Part shown: positions 19,781 through 28,991 of the stretch, in pieces
Layout of the letters: every line of letters starts with the position of its first letter
How positions within the stretch are numbered: position 1 is the first letter of the stretch
Assembly (NCBI RefSeq): GCF_009789675.1
Contig: NZ_CP046913.1
Location: 2,790,001-2,854,000 of the forward strand
From: Paraburkholderia acidisoli
GTDB lineage: Bacteria; Pseudomonadota; Gammaproteobacteria; Burkholderiales; Burkholderiaceae
DNA length: 64,000 nt
Reading direction: 5' to 3'
Made by a program: the position numbers and the translations under genes
The notes under the pieces: generated by a model
What the model was told of the DNA's origin: nothing
Database searches by the model: none
What the model saw: the letters and a program-made list of their open reading frames with translations, nothing else

Positions 19781-20863
19781 ATGAAAACGAGCATGCAATC
19801 GAAGCTCGACCAGCTGACGACACGCCTGGCCGAGCTCAATGACCTGTTGAGCCGCCCCGACGTGACGTCGAACCGCGACCAGTACCGCAAGCTCACGCGC
19901 GAGCACGCGGAACTCGGTCCCGTGGTCGAGCAGTACGCGCAGTGGCGTCAGGCGCGCGACGACGAAGCGGCGGCGAAAGATCTGCTCAGCGATGCGTCGA
20001 TGCGCGATTTCGCCGAAGAGGAAGTGAAGGCGTCGCGCGAGCGCATGGCGCAGCTCGCGCACGAATTGCAGATGATGCTGCTGCCGAAGGACCCCAACGA
20101 CGACCGCAACGTGTACCTCGAAATTCGCGCGGGCACGGGCGGCGACGAGTCGGCGCTGTTCGCGGGCGACCTGCTGCGCATGTATCTGCGCTATGCGGAA
20201 CGCAATCGTTGGCAGATCGAAATGATGTCGGCGAGCGAGTCGGATCTCGGCGGCTACCGCGAAGTGATCGTGCGCATTGCGGGCGAAGCGGCGTATTCGA
20301 AGCTCAAGTTCGAGTCTGGCGGCCATCGCGTGCAGCGCGTGCCCGCGACGGAAACGCAGGGCCGCATCCACACGTCGGCGTGCACGGTCGCGGTGATGCC
20401 GGAAGCCGACGAGATCGGCGAAGTCGAGATCAATCCCGCCGATCTGCGCATCGACACGTTCCGCGCGTCCGGCGCGGGCGGTCAGCACATCAACAAGACC
20501 GACTCGGCCGTGCGCGTGACGCACTTGCCGACCGGCATTGTCGTGGAATGCCAGGACGACCGCTCGCAGCACAAGAACAAGGATCGCGCGCTCAAGGTGC
20601 TGGCCGCGCGCATCAAGGACAAGCAGGAGCAGGAAGCGCACGCGAAGGAAGCGGCCACGCGCAAGAGTCTGGTGGGCTCGGGCGACCGGTCGGAGCGCAT
20701 TCGCACCTACAACTTCCCGCAAGGGCGGCTCACCGACCACCGCATCAACCTCACGCTGTACCGGCTCGAAGCGCTGATGGACGGCGATCTCGACGAGTTG
20801 ATCGGCGCGCTGGTGTCCGAGCATCAGGCCGAGCAACTGGCCTCGCTCGGCGACGCCGACTAA
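19781..20863 (+). CDS. prfA: Peptide chain release factor 1
   Basis: This 360-residue class I release factor recognises UAA and UAG stop codons. The catalytic GGQ lies in [18 protein letters not shown]. The stop-codon-reading tripeptide region (for RF1, PAT-type) is PATETQGR, following the RVQRV strand. The start [12 protein letters not shown] is chosen by homology, although an in-frame ATG lies 12 bp downstream. The methyltransferase that modifies the GGQ glutamine (prmC) follows directly, a functional pairing seen in many bacteria. Confidence 0.98.
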   Translation: MKTSMQSKLDQLTTRLAELNDLLSRPDVTSNRDQYRKLTREHAELGPVVEQYAQWRQARDDEAAAKDLLSDASMRDFAEEEVKASRERMAQLAHELQMMLLPKDPNDDRNVYLEIRAGTGGDESALFAGDLLRMYLRYAERNRWQIEMMSASESDLGGYREVIVRIAGEAAYSKLKFESGGHRVQRVPATETQGRIHTSACTVAVMPEADEIGEVEINPADLRIDTFRASGAGGQHINKTDSAVRVTHLPTGIVVECQDDRSQHKNKDRALKVLAARIKDKQEQEAHAKEAATRKSLVGSGDRSERIRTYNFPQGRLTDHRINLTLYRLEALMDGDLDELIGALVSEHQAEQLASLGDAD

Positions 20864-20900
20864 GCAAGCCGACTGCAAGCCGACCAAGAGAGCCGACCCC

Positions 20901-21758
20901 GTGAGCGAACCCGCCCTCACCGCCGAAGTCTTGTTGCGCGCCTCGCCGCTGCCCGCGCTCGAAGCGCGCGTGCTGCTCATGCACGTGCTCGGCTGGCGCC
21001 GCACGCAGCTCATCACGCGCGGCGACGAACCGCTCGATGCCGCGCAGGTCGCTCGCTACCGCGCGCTGGAAACGCGCCGCGCCGCGGGCGAACCCGTCGC
21101 GCAGCTCGTGGGCGCGCGCGAGTTCTTCGGTCTCGACTTCGACGTGACGCCCGACGTGCTGATCCCGCGCCCCGAAACCGAGCTGCTGGTGGAAACGGCG
21201 CTGGCCGCGCTCGAAGGCGTCGCGCAGCCGCGCGTGCTCGATCTCGGCACCGGCAGCGGCGCGATTGCCGTGGCGATCGCCTCGGCGCGGCCCGACGCGC
21301 GCGTGTGCGCCGTGGACCGCTCGGCCGCCGCGCTCGCCGTGGCCGCGCGCAATGCGCAAAAACTGCTCGACGCGCAACGCCCCGGCGGCGCGCTCGCGTT
21401 CGCCGAAGGCAGCTGGTACGACGCGCTGGGTTCGGCGCAAGCCGCGCCGCGCTTCCACGCGATCGTGAGCAACCCGCCCTATATCGCGAACGGCGACCCG
21501 CATCTCGACCAGGGCGACCTGCGCTTCGAGCCGCGCGGCGCGCTCACCGACGAAGCCGACGGTCTCGACGCCCTGCGCGCGATCGTGGCCGGCGCGCCCG
21601 CGTATCTCGTGCCGGGCGGCGTCCTGTGGATGGAGCACGGCTACGATCAGGCTGCCGCGGTGCGCGCGCTGCTGACAAACGCCGGTTTCGCCGATGTGCG
21701 CTCGGAGCGCGATCTGGCGGGCATCGAGCGTATCAGCGGCGGGCGACTCGCGCAGTAG
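20901..21758 (+). CDS. prmC: Release factor glutamine N5-methyltransferase
   Basis: This 285-residue class I SAM methyltransferase modifies the glutamine of the GGQ motif in RF1 and RF2. SAM-binding motif I is [15 protein letters not shown], and the glutamine-binding NPPY starts at N191. The N-terminal helical domain recognises the release factor. The start is GTG at 20901, preceded by an AGAG-type ribosome site. It lies 37 bp after prfA, its substrate gene. Confidence 0.96.
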   Translation: MSEPALTAEVLLRASPLPALEARVLLMHVLGWRRTQLITRGDEPLDAAQVARYRALETRRAAGEPVAQLVGAREFFGLDFDVTPDVLIPRPETELLVETALAALEGVAQPRVLDLGTGSGAIAVAIASARPDARVCAVDRSAAALAVAARNAQKLLDAQRPGGALAFAEGSWYDALGSAQAAPRFHAIVSNPPYIANGDPHLDQGDLRFEPRGALTDEADGLDALRAIVAGAPAYLVPGGVLWMEHGYDQAAAVRALLTNAGFADVRSERDLAGIERISGGRLAQ

Positions 21759-21876
21759 CGTCGCGAGTCGGCCGCTTCGGCGGCTCGGGAGCGCCCGGCC
21801 CGCGCAGGCGAAATCCGCTATCATTTCATCCTGCAATCCAACGTATTCCGCATCAATTCAAATCGCAAGGTCAGTC

Positions 21877-22188
21877 ATGGACACCCAACAACGCATCAAG
21901 CAGATCGTCGACGAAAACGCCGTCGTCCTCTTCATGAAGGGCAACGCGCAGTTCCCGATGTGCGGCTTCTCCGGTCGCGCGGTGCAAATCCTGAAAGCCT
22001 GCGGCGTCGATCAGTTCAAGACCGTCAACGTGCTCGAGGACGACGAAGTCCGCCAGGGCATCAAGGAATTCTCGAACTGGCCGACCATTCCGCAGCTCTA
22101 TGTGAAGGGCGAATTCGTCGGCGGCTCGGACATCATGATGGAGATGTACCAGAACGGCGAACTGCAGCAGCTGTTCACCGCGGCTTGA
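21877..22188 (+). CDS. grxD: Monothiol glutaredoxin (CGFS type)
   Basis: This 103-residue protein has the monothiol active site CGFS starting at C29, with the glutathione-binding segments [12 protein letters not shown] and [19 protein letters not shown]. Such proteins carry or transfer [2Fe-2S] clusters, often with BolA partners; a BolA homologue is encoded at 61196-61435. A TATCAT box at 21819-21824 may be its -10. It ends the hemA-prfA-prmC group. Confidence 0.96.
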   Translation: MDTQQRIKQIVDENAVVLFMKGNAQFPMCGFSGRAVQILKACGVDQFKTVNVLEDDEVRQGIKEFSNWPTIPQLYVKGEFVGGSDIMMEMYQNGELQQLFTAA

Positions 22189-22270
22189 GGGTGTTTCGGC
22201 GTTCCGGCCCGCGCTGCGTAAGCGCGTGAGCGCAGGCCGGACGCGCCGCTCAATGCGGTGCCGATGCGGT

Positions 22271-22322
22271 GCTTCATGGTCGTGCTTCGTGGCCGCGCTT
22301 CGTGGCCGCGCTTCACGGCCGC
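22271..22322. repeat. Four 13-bp tandem repeats
   Basis: Four consecutive copies related to GCTTCGTGGCCGC fill 22271-22322. Copies two and three are identical. They lie in the 210-bp spacer between grxD and ubiX. Confidence 0.85.
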
Positions 22323-22398
22323 GCCGCACCGCTCATTCACCTGTCTGCCGTTGCGCGCCTCGCGCGTCATCCGCGTTTTTCCCCGCCCGCTTATCTTC

Positions 22399-23019
22399 GT
22401 GAACCACATTGCCGCCACCCCGAACGCCACGGCGAACCCGCCGCGCCGGCTGATCGTCGCGATCACGGGCGCCACGGGCGCGATCTACGGCGTGCGCATG
22501 CTCGACATGCTGCGGCGCGTGGGCGGCGTAGAAACGCATCTGCTGGTTTCGGCGGCGGGCTGGCTCAACATCCAGCACGAACTGGCGCTGGGCAAAGACG
22601 ATCTGCACGCGCGCGCCGACGTCGTGCATGCGGTGCGCGATGTGGGCGCCACGATCGCCTCGGGCTCGTTCGCGACCGACGGCATGATCGTCGCGCCCTG
22701 CTCGATGAAGACGCTCGCGAGCGTCGCGCACGGTCTCTCCGACAACCTCATCGCGCGCGCCGCCGACGTCACGCTCAAGGAGCGCCGCCGCCTCGTGCTG
22801 CTGGTGCGCGAAACGCCGTTCAACCTCGCGCATCTGCGCAACATGACGGCCGTGACGGAAATGGGCGGCGTGATCTTCCCGCCGCTGCCCGCGTTCTATA
22901 ACCAGCCCGCCTCGATCGACGACATGGTCGATCACACCGTCGCGCGCGTGCTCGACCTGTTCGCGCTCGGCCCCGCGCTCGCGCGGGCATGGCAAGGGCT
23001 CGGCGGCGCAGCCGAATAA
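22399..23019 (+). CDS. ubiX: Flavin prenyltransferase UbiX
   Basis: This protein of about 206 residues is similar to UbiX, which joins a dimethylallyl group to FMN to make prenylated FMN for UbiD-type decarboxylases. The FMN-binding N-terminus is VAITGATGAIYGVRML. IASGSFATDGMIVAPCSMKTLA and the C-terminal PPLPAFYNQPASIDDMVDHTV are typical. The GTG at 22399 is the best-placed start by homology. The frame stays open upstream into the tandem repeats but is non-coding in style there. No clear ribosome site is visible, so the start is uncertain. Confidence 0.92.
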   Translation: MNHIAATPNATANPPRRLIVAITGATGAIYGVRMLDMLRRVGGVETHLLVSAAGWLNIQHELALGKDDLHARADVVHAVRDVGATIASGSFATDGMIVAPCSMKTLASVAHGLSDNLIARAADVTLKERRRLVLLVRETPFNLAHLRNMTAVTEMGGVIFPPLPAFYNQPASIDDMVDHTVARVLDLFALGPALARAWQGLGGAAE

Positions 23020-23167
23020 CGGCCCGATTTCGCCTCGCCGATTATCAACATCGGCGACACAATCAATTCCGTTTCGCCTCGTTTAATTCCCCGCGGTGGG
23101 GTCTTATATTGATCGCAATCCCGTTATTTTTCGCGCGCCGAATTTAAAACCCGCGCGCCCCACGATC

Positions 23168-23962
23168 ATGACCGACCGTACACCCACCCTGTTCATTTCC
23201 CACGGCGCGCCCACGCTGCCGATCGACCCGTCGATGCCGCGCGAAGGTTTCGTTTCGCTCGCGGACCACCTGCCGCGCCCGCAATCGATCCTGATGCTCT
23301 CGGCGCACTGGTACACGCAGCGCCCGGCGGTGAGCATCGCCACGCAGCCCGAAACGATTCACGACTTCTACGGCTTTCCGCGCGCGCTCTACGAGATCCA
23401 GTATCCGGCGCCCGGCGCGCCCGAAACGGCGCAACGCGCGGCGGCACTGCTGCGCGCGCAAGGCGTGCAGGTCGACGAGGAAGCGCACGGCCTCGACCAC
23501 GGTGCGTGGGTGCCCATGCTGCTGATGTTCCCGAACGCCGACGTGCCCGTTGCGCAGCTCTCGATCCAGCCGCGCGCCGACGCCGCGCATCATTTCGCGC
23601 TCGGCCGCGCGCTGCGTGCGTTGCGCGACGAAGGCGTGATGGTGGTCGGTTCGGGCCAGATCACCCACAATCTGCGCGCCGCCGACTTCTCGGCGCGCCC
23701 CGAAGACGCCGATCCGCGCGTGACCGAGTTCACCGACTGGTTCGAGAATCACCTGGCCGCGCGTGATATCGACGCCTTGCTCGACTATCGCAAGCGCGCC
23801 CCGCACGCCGAGTACATGCACCCGACCGACGAGCATCTGCTGCCCGTGTTCGCCGCGCTCGGCGCCGCCGACGACGACTACACGCTCGGCGTGCAATCGC
23901 TCGGCACCTACCAGCGCGCGCTGGCCATGACGAACTACGTGTTCGGGAGCGCCGTGCAGTAA
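23168..23962 (+). CDS. Class III extradiol dioxygenase (DODA/YgiD family)
   Basis: This 264-residue non-haem enzyme of the 4,5-DOPA extradiol dioxygenase family shows the conserved LFISHGAPT start, then LMLSAHWYT, GLDHGAWVPM and VVGSGQITHNLR. These contain the histidine metal ligands. E. coli YgiD cleaves DOPA to betalamic acid. The native substrate here is unknown but is likely a catechol. The start at 23168 is set by homology. It has a shared terminator with the convergent permease. Confidence 0.9.
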   Translation: MTDRTPTLFISHGAPTLPIDPSMPREGFVSLADHLPRPQSILMLSAHWYTQRPAVSIATQPETIHDFYGFPRALYEIQYPAPGAPETAQRAAALLRAQGVQVDEEAHGLDHGAWVPMLLMFPNADVPVAQLSIQPRADAAHHFALGRALRALRDEGVMVVGSGQITHNLRAADFSARPEDADPRVTEFTDWFENHLAARDIDALLDYRKRAPHAEYMHPTDEHLLPVFAALGAADDDYTLGVQSLGTYQRALAMTNYVFGSAVQ

Positions 23963-23996
23963 TCATCGGCGTAATCATCGGCGCAATCATCTGCGC
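23961..23996. repeat. Three 12-bp tandem repeats after the dioxygenase
   Basis: AATCATCGGCG(T/C) is repeated three times beginning at the dioxygenase stop codon, with a single G-to-T change in the last copy. Confidence 0.75.
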
Positions 23997-24010
23997 AATC
24001 GCCAGACGCA

Positions 24011-24046
24011 AAAAAGCCCGCCTGAATCGCTTCGGGCGGGCTTTTT
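24011..24046. terminator. Bidirectional terminator
   Basis: A long stem (AAAAAGCCCGCC pairing with its complement, extended by GAA/TTC) ends in T tracts in both directions. It lies between the convergent dioxygenase and permease genes. Confidence 0.92.
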
Positions 24047-24090
24047 CCCGACGCGCCGCGCTTGACGGCGCGGCACGCAGATTCGAACGC

Positions 24091-25686
24091 TTAGTGCGAA
24101 CCGATGCCTTCGAGCACTTCGTCGTGTTCGTTGCGCTCTTCGAGGTACGGCGTACGGTAACCCGTATGCACGCCCCAGTAATAGAACACGAGCGAGAACA
24201 GCGCGACGACCAGCATGTCCCAGCCGTAGGGAATCAGGTCGCTGCCGCCGAACTGCTTGCTGCCGATCAGCGAGAGCACCGCCATCACCGGCAGGTAGGC
24301 AACCAGCCACCAGGCGGCCTTCAGGTCCGCGCCCCAGCCAGCGAAACCCTGCTTGGCCTGGAAGTAGAAGTACACCGGCAGCGCCACGACCATCAGCAGG
24401 ATGATTTCGCCGGTCAGCGGCCACTTCGCCCAGTACAGGATGAGCGAGGCGCACACGAACGCGAACGGCGCGATCACCTTCATGAACGGCACGGTGAGCG
24501 GACGCTCGATGTCCGTGGCGGCGCGCTTGAGCGCCATCAGGCTGATCGGGCCGGTCAGGTACGAAATGACCGTGGCGACCGAGATCACCGCCGCGAGCGA
24601 GCTCCAGCCGCGGAAGAAGAACATGAAGATGAACGAGACGAGCAGGTTGAACCACATCGCCTGGCGCGGCACGCCGTAGAACGGGTGCACGTTGCCGAAC
24701 ATGGCCGGCATCGTGTTGTTGCGCTCCATCGCGTAGATCATGCGCGAGGTCGTGGCCATGTAGGTCGTGCCGGTGCCGCTCGGGCTCACGAAGGCGTCGA
24801 CGTACAGCAGGATCGCGAGCCAGTTCAGGTTCAGCGCGATCGCGAGTTCCGCGAACGGCGACTTGAAGTTGAACGTGTTCCAGCCCTTCGCGACGTCAGC
24901 CGGCGAGACCGCGCCAATGTAGGCGACCTGCAGCAGCACGTAGATCACGAGTGCGCAGAGGATCGAGCCGATCACCGCGAACGGCACGCTCTTCGACGGA
25001 TTGCGCGCTTCGCCCGCGAGGTTGATCGGGCTCTGGAAGCCGTTGAACGCGAACACGATGCCGCTCGTGGCGACCGCCGTGAACACCGCCGACCAGCCGT
25101 AGGGCGCGAACGTGCTCGACTCGCCGAAGTTCTCGTGGTGGAAGCCCGTGCTCATCAGGCCGATGATCGTGAGACCCGGAATGATGAACTTGAAGATCGT
25201 GATCGCGCTGTTGGCGCGCGCGAACAGCTTCACGCCCCAATAGTTCAGCATGAAGTACACGATCACGAGCAGCGCGGACAGTCCTAACCCGGAATGGGTT
25301 AATGACCCGTCGACGAATAACGCATGCGCCCAGTCGTAGGGCCACGTGCTCATATATTGAATGGAAGCTTCGGCTTCGATCGGGATCACCGAAACGATGG
25401 CGATCCAGTTCGCCCACGCGCTGATGAAACCCACCAGTGCGCCGTGCGAATAACGCGCGTAACGCACCATGCCGCCCGATTCCGGGAACATGGCGCCGAG
25501 TTCGGCGTAGGTGAGGGCAATGGCCAGAATGACCACGGCGCCGATGATCCACGCGCAGACGGCGGCGGGACCGGCGATTTTCGCGGCCTTCCATGCGCCG
25601 AACAGCCAGCCCGAACCGATGATCGACCCGAGGCCGGTGAACATCAGCGCAAACGGGCCGATGTTCCGTTGAATAGAACTTTTCAC
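24091..25686 (-). CDS. APC-superfamily amino acid permease
   Basis: This 531-residue integral membrane protein has about 12 or more hydrophobic helices. Its first helix carries the unwound substrate-binding glycine motif GLGSIIGSGWLFG. Downstream, AFNGFQSPINLAGEARNPSK is the conserved APC loop. The short C-terminus is hydrophilic (EERNEHDEVLEGIGSH). It is an amino acid/proton symporter or exchanger of unknown specificity. The start is GTG at 25686 with AGGAGA seven bases upstream. It is a single gene. Confidence 0.92.
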   Translation of the reverse strand: MKSSIQRNIGPFALMFTGLGSIIGSGWLFGAWKAAKIAGPAAVCAWIIGAVVILAIALTYAELGAMFPESGGMVRYARYSHGALVGFISAWANWIAIVSVIPIEAEASIQYMSTWPYDWAHALFVDGSLTHSGLGLSALLVIVYFMLNYWGVKLFARANSAITIFKFIIPGLTIIGLMSTGFHHENFGESSTFAPYGWSAVFTAVATSGIVFAFNGFQSPINLAGEARNPSKSVPFAVIGSILCALVIYVLLQVAYIGAVSPADVAKGWNTFNFKSPFAELAIALNLNWLAILLYVDAFVSPSGTGTTYMATTSRMIYAMERNNTMPAMFGNVHPFYGVPRQAMWFNLLVSFIFMFFFRGWSSLAAVISVATVISYLTGPISLMALKRAATDIERPLTVPFMKVIAPFAFVCASLILYWAKWPLTGEIILLMVVALPVYFYFQAKQGFAGWGADLKAAWWLVAYLPVMAVLSLIGSKQFGGSDLIPYGWDMLVVALFSLVFYYWGVHTGYRTPYLEERNEHDEVLEGIGSH

Positions 25687-25948
25687 GTCTTCTCCTGTTT
25701 CAAGAGCAGCTCGACACCACGATATCCCGTCTGTTTTGCGGGCGGGTTTCCCTGTGGCAGTCGCACCTCCACACGATGGATTGCGCCTGTAGGCGCAACT
25801 TGTCGCGCGGCGCGTAGTTTAACGGTTGCACCGCGCGAAGGTCTCAAAAAAGTGCAGCCTAATACAAAAAAATCATTTGCTTATCAAGCTTTGTAAGGTT
25901 TTGTTTCGACCCTGCGCTAAAAAACTATGGACTTACCCTTATAGCTAG

Positions 25949-25977
25949 TTGACCTTCCTCGCAATTAGCCGTATAAA
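25949..25977 (+). promoter_or_regulatory. Sigma-70 promoter of the cold-shock gene
   Basis: TTGACC, a 17-bp spacer, and TATAAA lie in a notably AT-rich 434-bp intergenic stretch. Start of transcription near 25984 gives a leader of about 135 nt before the cold-shock ATG, like the long structured leaders of cspA genes. The stretch contains no other gene. Confidence 0.7.
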
Positions 25978-26120
25978 GTTCGGGCAGGATTTCAAGCGGC
26001 GAGTGTGAATAGGTCTTTCGTAGTTCGCCCATCAACGGTACTCCGGTTGGTCCCATACCCCTTCCTTGATTTTCATGCACCTCTCGGGCTTCGGCCTTCA
26101 TTCATTTTTAGGAAAGTAAT

Positions 26121-26324
26121 ATGGAAACCGGTACCGTCAAGTGGTTCAATGACGCTAAGGGCTTTGGCTTTATCACCCCCGACGGCGGCGGCGAAGATCT
26201 GTTCGCGCACTTCTCGGAAATCAAGGTCGACGGCTTCAAGACGCTGCAAGAGAACCAAAAGGTTCAATTCGAAGTCCGTACGGGCCCGAAGGGCAAGCAA
26301 GCTGCCAACATCAAGCCGGTCTAA
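26121..26324 (+). CDS. Cold-shock protein (CspA family)
   Basis: This 67-residue protein consists of one cold-shock OB-fold domain. RNP1 is KGFGFI at residues 13-18 and the RNP2-like DLFAHF follows. It binds single-stranded RNA/DNA and melts structured mRNA. The AGGAAAGT ribosome site lies just before the ATG. The long AT-rich leader suggests temperature-dependent translation. It is isolated, with its own promoter and terminator. Confidence 0.97.
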   Translation: METGTVKWFNDAKGFGFITPDGGGEDLFAHFSEIKVDGFKTLQENQKVQFEVRTGPKGKQAANIKPV

Positions 26325-26379
26325 GACCTGAGCTTGTAGGCACTCCCGGCAAAACACGTTTCTGCCGGCAAGCTTACCG

Positions 26380-26416
26380 AAAAACCCCACGCTTCTCCTT
26401 GAAGGTGGGGTTTTTT
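26380..26416 (+). terminator. Terminator of the cold-shock gene
   Basis: AAAACCCCAC pairs with GTGGGGTTTT, extended by CTTC/GAAG, and is followed by TTTTTT. A smaller CCGGCA/TGCCGG hairpin lies just upstream at about 26346-26369. Confidence 0.88.
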
Positions 26417-26534
26417 ATCGTCTGGCGATTTTACGCAGATCGTAGAAACCACCTGCGCGGGCCGCGCAATGCGGGCCAGCCAGGCGAAGTCAAACCGCCA
26501 AACTCATTGGCCCGGCGCATTTGCGCCGGCACCT

Positions 26535-27794
26535 TCAGCCGAACAAACGCTGTGCGTGAATACCCAAGCCCGTTGCCACGCTGGCGAGCCGGTCGCCGAA
26601 CACCGCCTGCGAGCCGGGGAACGCCTCGGCGAGCGCCTGGGTCAGGAACACGAGGCCGGTCGAGCCGCCCGTGAAATAGAGCGCGCTCACTTCGCCGGGC
26701 GCCACGCCCGCGACCTGCACCGTATCGCGCGCGGCCTGCACGATGCGGCGCGTTTCCTCGTGCCCCGCCTCGACCAGTTGCGCGTCGTCGAACGCGAGGC
26801 GCAGGTCGGCTTCCACCGCTTCGAGATCGATCATCGTTTCGCCGCCCGCCGAGACGCCGATCTTCGCCTCCTCCGCGCGCGCCATCAGCGCATGACCGAG
26901 GCGCTGCTCCACCACGCGGATCAACCGGTCGTGCTGACGCGTGTTGGGGTAAAGGTGGCGCATCAGCTTGAGGTCGGCGGTGCGCTTGGGCGTGTAGATC
27001 GTGTTGATGAGGTGCCAGGTCGCGAGATCGAAATAAATGCGATTGGGCACTTCGCGGCCTTCCGGGTCGAGCGAGCGGTAACCCAGTTCGCTGAGGATGC
27101 TCGTGAGCTCCACGCGGCGGTCGAAGTCCGTGCCCGCGACGTGCACGCCGTGATGCGCGAGCACGTCGTCCTTACGCTCGAGGCGCGTCATGCGATCGGG
27201 CCCCACGCGCACGAGCGAGAAGTCCGAGGTGCCGCCGCCGATGTCGGCCACGAGCACGAGCCCTTCCTTCGTCAGACGCGATTCGTAGTCGAATGCCGCC
27301 GCGATTGGCTCGTACTGGAACTCGATCTCGCGAAAGCCCACGCCGCGCGCGGCGGCTTCGAGCTGATCCTGCGCGAGACGGTCGGCGCGCGGGTCTTCGT
27401 CGACGAAAAACACCGGGCGGCCCAGCACGGCGTGCGTGATCGGCGCACCCGCGCAACGCTCGGCGCTGCGCTTCAGGTGTTCGAGGAAGATCGCGATGAT
27501 GTCCGTGTAGCGGATCGCGCTACCGTCGCCGAGATCGGTAGTGGTTTCCGCCAGCGACGAACCGAGAATGCTCTTCATCGAGCGCATCAGCCGCCCGTCG
27601 AAGCCGTCGATATAGGACGCGAGCGCGGAGCGGCCGAACTCGCGCGTGTGTTCGTCGACGTTGAAAAACACCGCCGTCGGCAAGGTCGTGTGAGCGCCTT
27701 CCACCGGCGCGAGGCGCATGGCGTCGCCGGCTGCGGCGGGCAGCGCCACCGCTGAATTGGACGTTCCGAAGTCAATCGCGCAAAAGCTGGTCAT
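26535..27794 (-). CDS. yegD: Hsp70-family chaperone-like ATPase (YegD-like)
   Basis: This 419-residue protein has only the Hsp70/actin ATPase fold. The phosphate-1 loop is FCAIDFGTSNSAVALP, phosphate-2 is LVADIGGGTSDFSLVRVG and the adenosine motif is LYFTGGSTGLVFL. There is no DnaK-type substrate-binding domain, matching E. coli YegD. The start ATG at 27794 is taken by homology; the ten upstream codons are not conserved in style. The function of the YegD group is not settled. Confidence 0.88.
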   Translation of the reverse strand: MTSFCAIDFGTSNSAVALPAAAGDAMRLAPVEGAHTTLPTAVFFNVDEHTREFGRSALASYIDGFDGRLMRSMKSILGSSLAETTTDLGDGSAIRYTDIIAIFLEHLKRSAERCAGAPITHAVLGRPVFFVDEDPRADRLAQDQLEAAARGVGFREIEFQYEPIAAAFDYESRLTKEGLVLVADIGGGTSDFSLVRVGPDRMTRLERKDDVLAHHGVHVAGTDFDRRVELTSILSELGYRSLDPEGREVPNRIYFDLATWHLINTIYTPKRTADLKLMRHLYPNTRQHDRLIRVVEQRLGHALMARAEEAKIGVSAGGETMIDLEAVEADLRLAFDDAQLVEAGHEETRRIVQAARDTVQVAGVAPGEVSALYFTGGSTGLVFLTQALAEAFPGSQAVFGDRLASVATGLGIHAQRLFG

Positions 27795-28166
27795 GGCAAA
27801 GGCGCGTCGCAGGGAACTGCGCACGCTCGAAAGGAAGGACGGGGGAGGACGGGCTTTGTATCACGAAAGCGCCGCGCCGGGCAACCGCAAGGCGCCGCCG
27901 GCCCCCGGATGCGCGAAGCACGCGGCGTGCCGCGCAAGGTGTGGCCAGTGCGCGGGCGGCGGCCCGCACGCGTGACGCCGTGCGCGCCGGTGCGATGACA
28001 GAATGATCGGCTTTCACGCATGCGCGATGCGACCCCGATGCCCGCATCGGCAGGCCGTCTCGCGTGCGTGGACGGCGCGCCATCAACGAAAAACGCGCGG
28101 ACCTTGCCGCGCGTTGGGGTTCGCATGCGCGAGTGACGCTAAGCGCGGCCGCTCGACGCAACGACA
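27795..28166. other. Spacer without a gene
   Basis: These 372 bp lie between the YegD-like gene start and the nitroreductase stop. Apart from the nitroreductase terminator I see no conserved gene. Short open frames here are GC-rich shadows with Arg/Ala-rich products. A promoter for the YegD-like gene should lie here but is not clear. Confidence 0.6.
28092..28115 (-). terminator. Terminator of the nitroreductase gene
   Basis: A 9-bp perfect stem AACGCGCGG with a 6-nt loop is followed on the minus strand by TTTTT, about 50 bp beyond the nitroreductase stop. Confidence 0.8.
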
Positions 28167-28769
28167 TCAGCCCTTGAAAGGCTGCTTCCAGGCGTTCTCG
28201 AAAGCGATTTCGCCGACGTTCGCGCGCGCGCGTTCCGCTTTCTCGCGGTCGCGCAGCACGGGTTCGAGCTTGTCCATGTCGCCGTAGTGGCCGATCGAGA
28301 TGATCGCGAGCGGCTCCACGTCGTTCGGCAGGGCGAATTCGGTGCGGAAGGCGTTCACGTCGAAACCGCTCATCTGGTGCGCGGCGAGACCGAGTGCATG
28401 CGCCTGCAAGACGAGCGACATGGCCGCCGCGCCCGCGTCGTATTGCGCGGTGCGGTTCACGTCGCCCTTCGCGGTGAGCGTCTGGGCCGTGACGGCGATC
28501 AGCACCGGTGCGGGCGCGTTCCACTGCTGGTTGAACGGCACGAGCGTGTTGAAGGCGCGCTTGAACGCGGCTTCGTCGGCCGAGCGGTCGAACACGATGA
28601 AGCGCCACGGCTGCAGGTTATAGCCCGACGGCGCCCAGCGCGCCGCCTCGATCACCGCGTGCAGCGCCTCGCGGCTCACGGGTTCGCTCGAATACGCGCG
28701 CGGGCTCCAGCGGCCGGCGATCAGTTCATGGATGGGCACAGCGGTTGGTGCGGGTTTGTGCTTCGTCAT
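28167..28769 (-). CDS. Nitroreductase-family flavoprotein
   Basis: This 200-residue FMN-dependent NAD(P)H oxidoreductase of the nitroreductase fold shows RWSPRAYSSEPV near the start, ARWAPSGYNLQPWRF as the FMN-binding loop and the C-terminal IISIGHYGD. Members reduce nitroaromatics, quinones or flavins. The natural substrate cannot be told. It is a single gene with its own terminator. It lies downstream of, and in the same direction as, the MFS transporter, with a 222-bp gap holding tandem repeats. Confidence 0.92.
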   Translation of the reverse strand: MTKHKPAPTAVPIHELIAGRWSPRAYSSEPVSREALHAVIEAARWAPSGYNLQPWRFIVFDRSADEAAFKRAFNTLVPFNQQWNAPAPVLIAVTAQTLTAKGDVNRTAQYDAGAAAMSLVLQAHALGLAAHQMSGFDVNAFRTEFALPNDVEPLAIISIGHYGDMDKLEPVLRDREKAERARANVGEIAFENAWKQPFKG

Positions 28770-28886
28770 GCCTCTGATGTCCTTGGTTGGCGGGCGCGTC
28801 GCCCGGGGGACACTAGCATAACCGCAGCCCGTGAAAAGCGCTCAACACGGGGGACGGCGTCGATGCGGCACGGTGCGTGGTTCGCG

Positions 28887-28934
28887 CGTCGTGCGCTCCG
28901 TCGTGCGCTCCGTCGGGCGCTCAATCGGGCGGCT
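28887..28934. repeat. Four 12-bp tandem repeats
   Basis: CGTCGTGCGCTC occurs twice exactly, then once with one change, then once more diverged, in the spacer between the nitroreductase and the MFS gene. Confidence 0.8.
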
Positions 28935-28991
28935 GGCCGGGTGCCGAGGCCGGCGAGATGCGATCCGGTTGCCGCCCGCTCGCCCGGCCAC

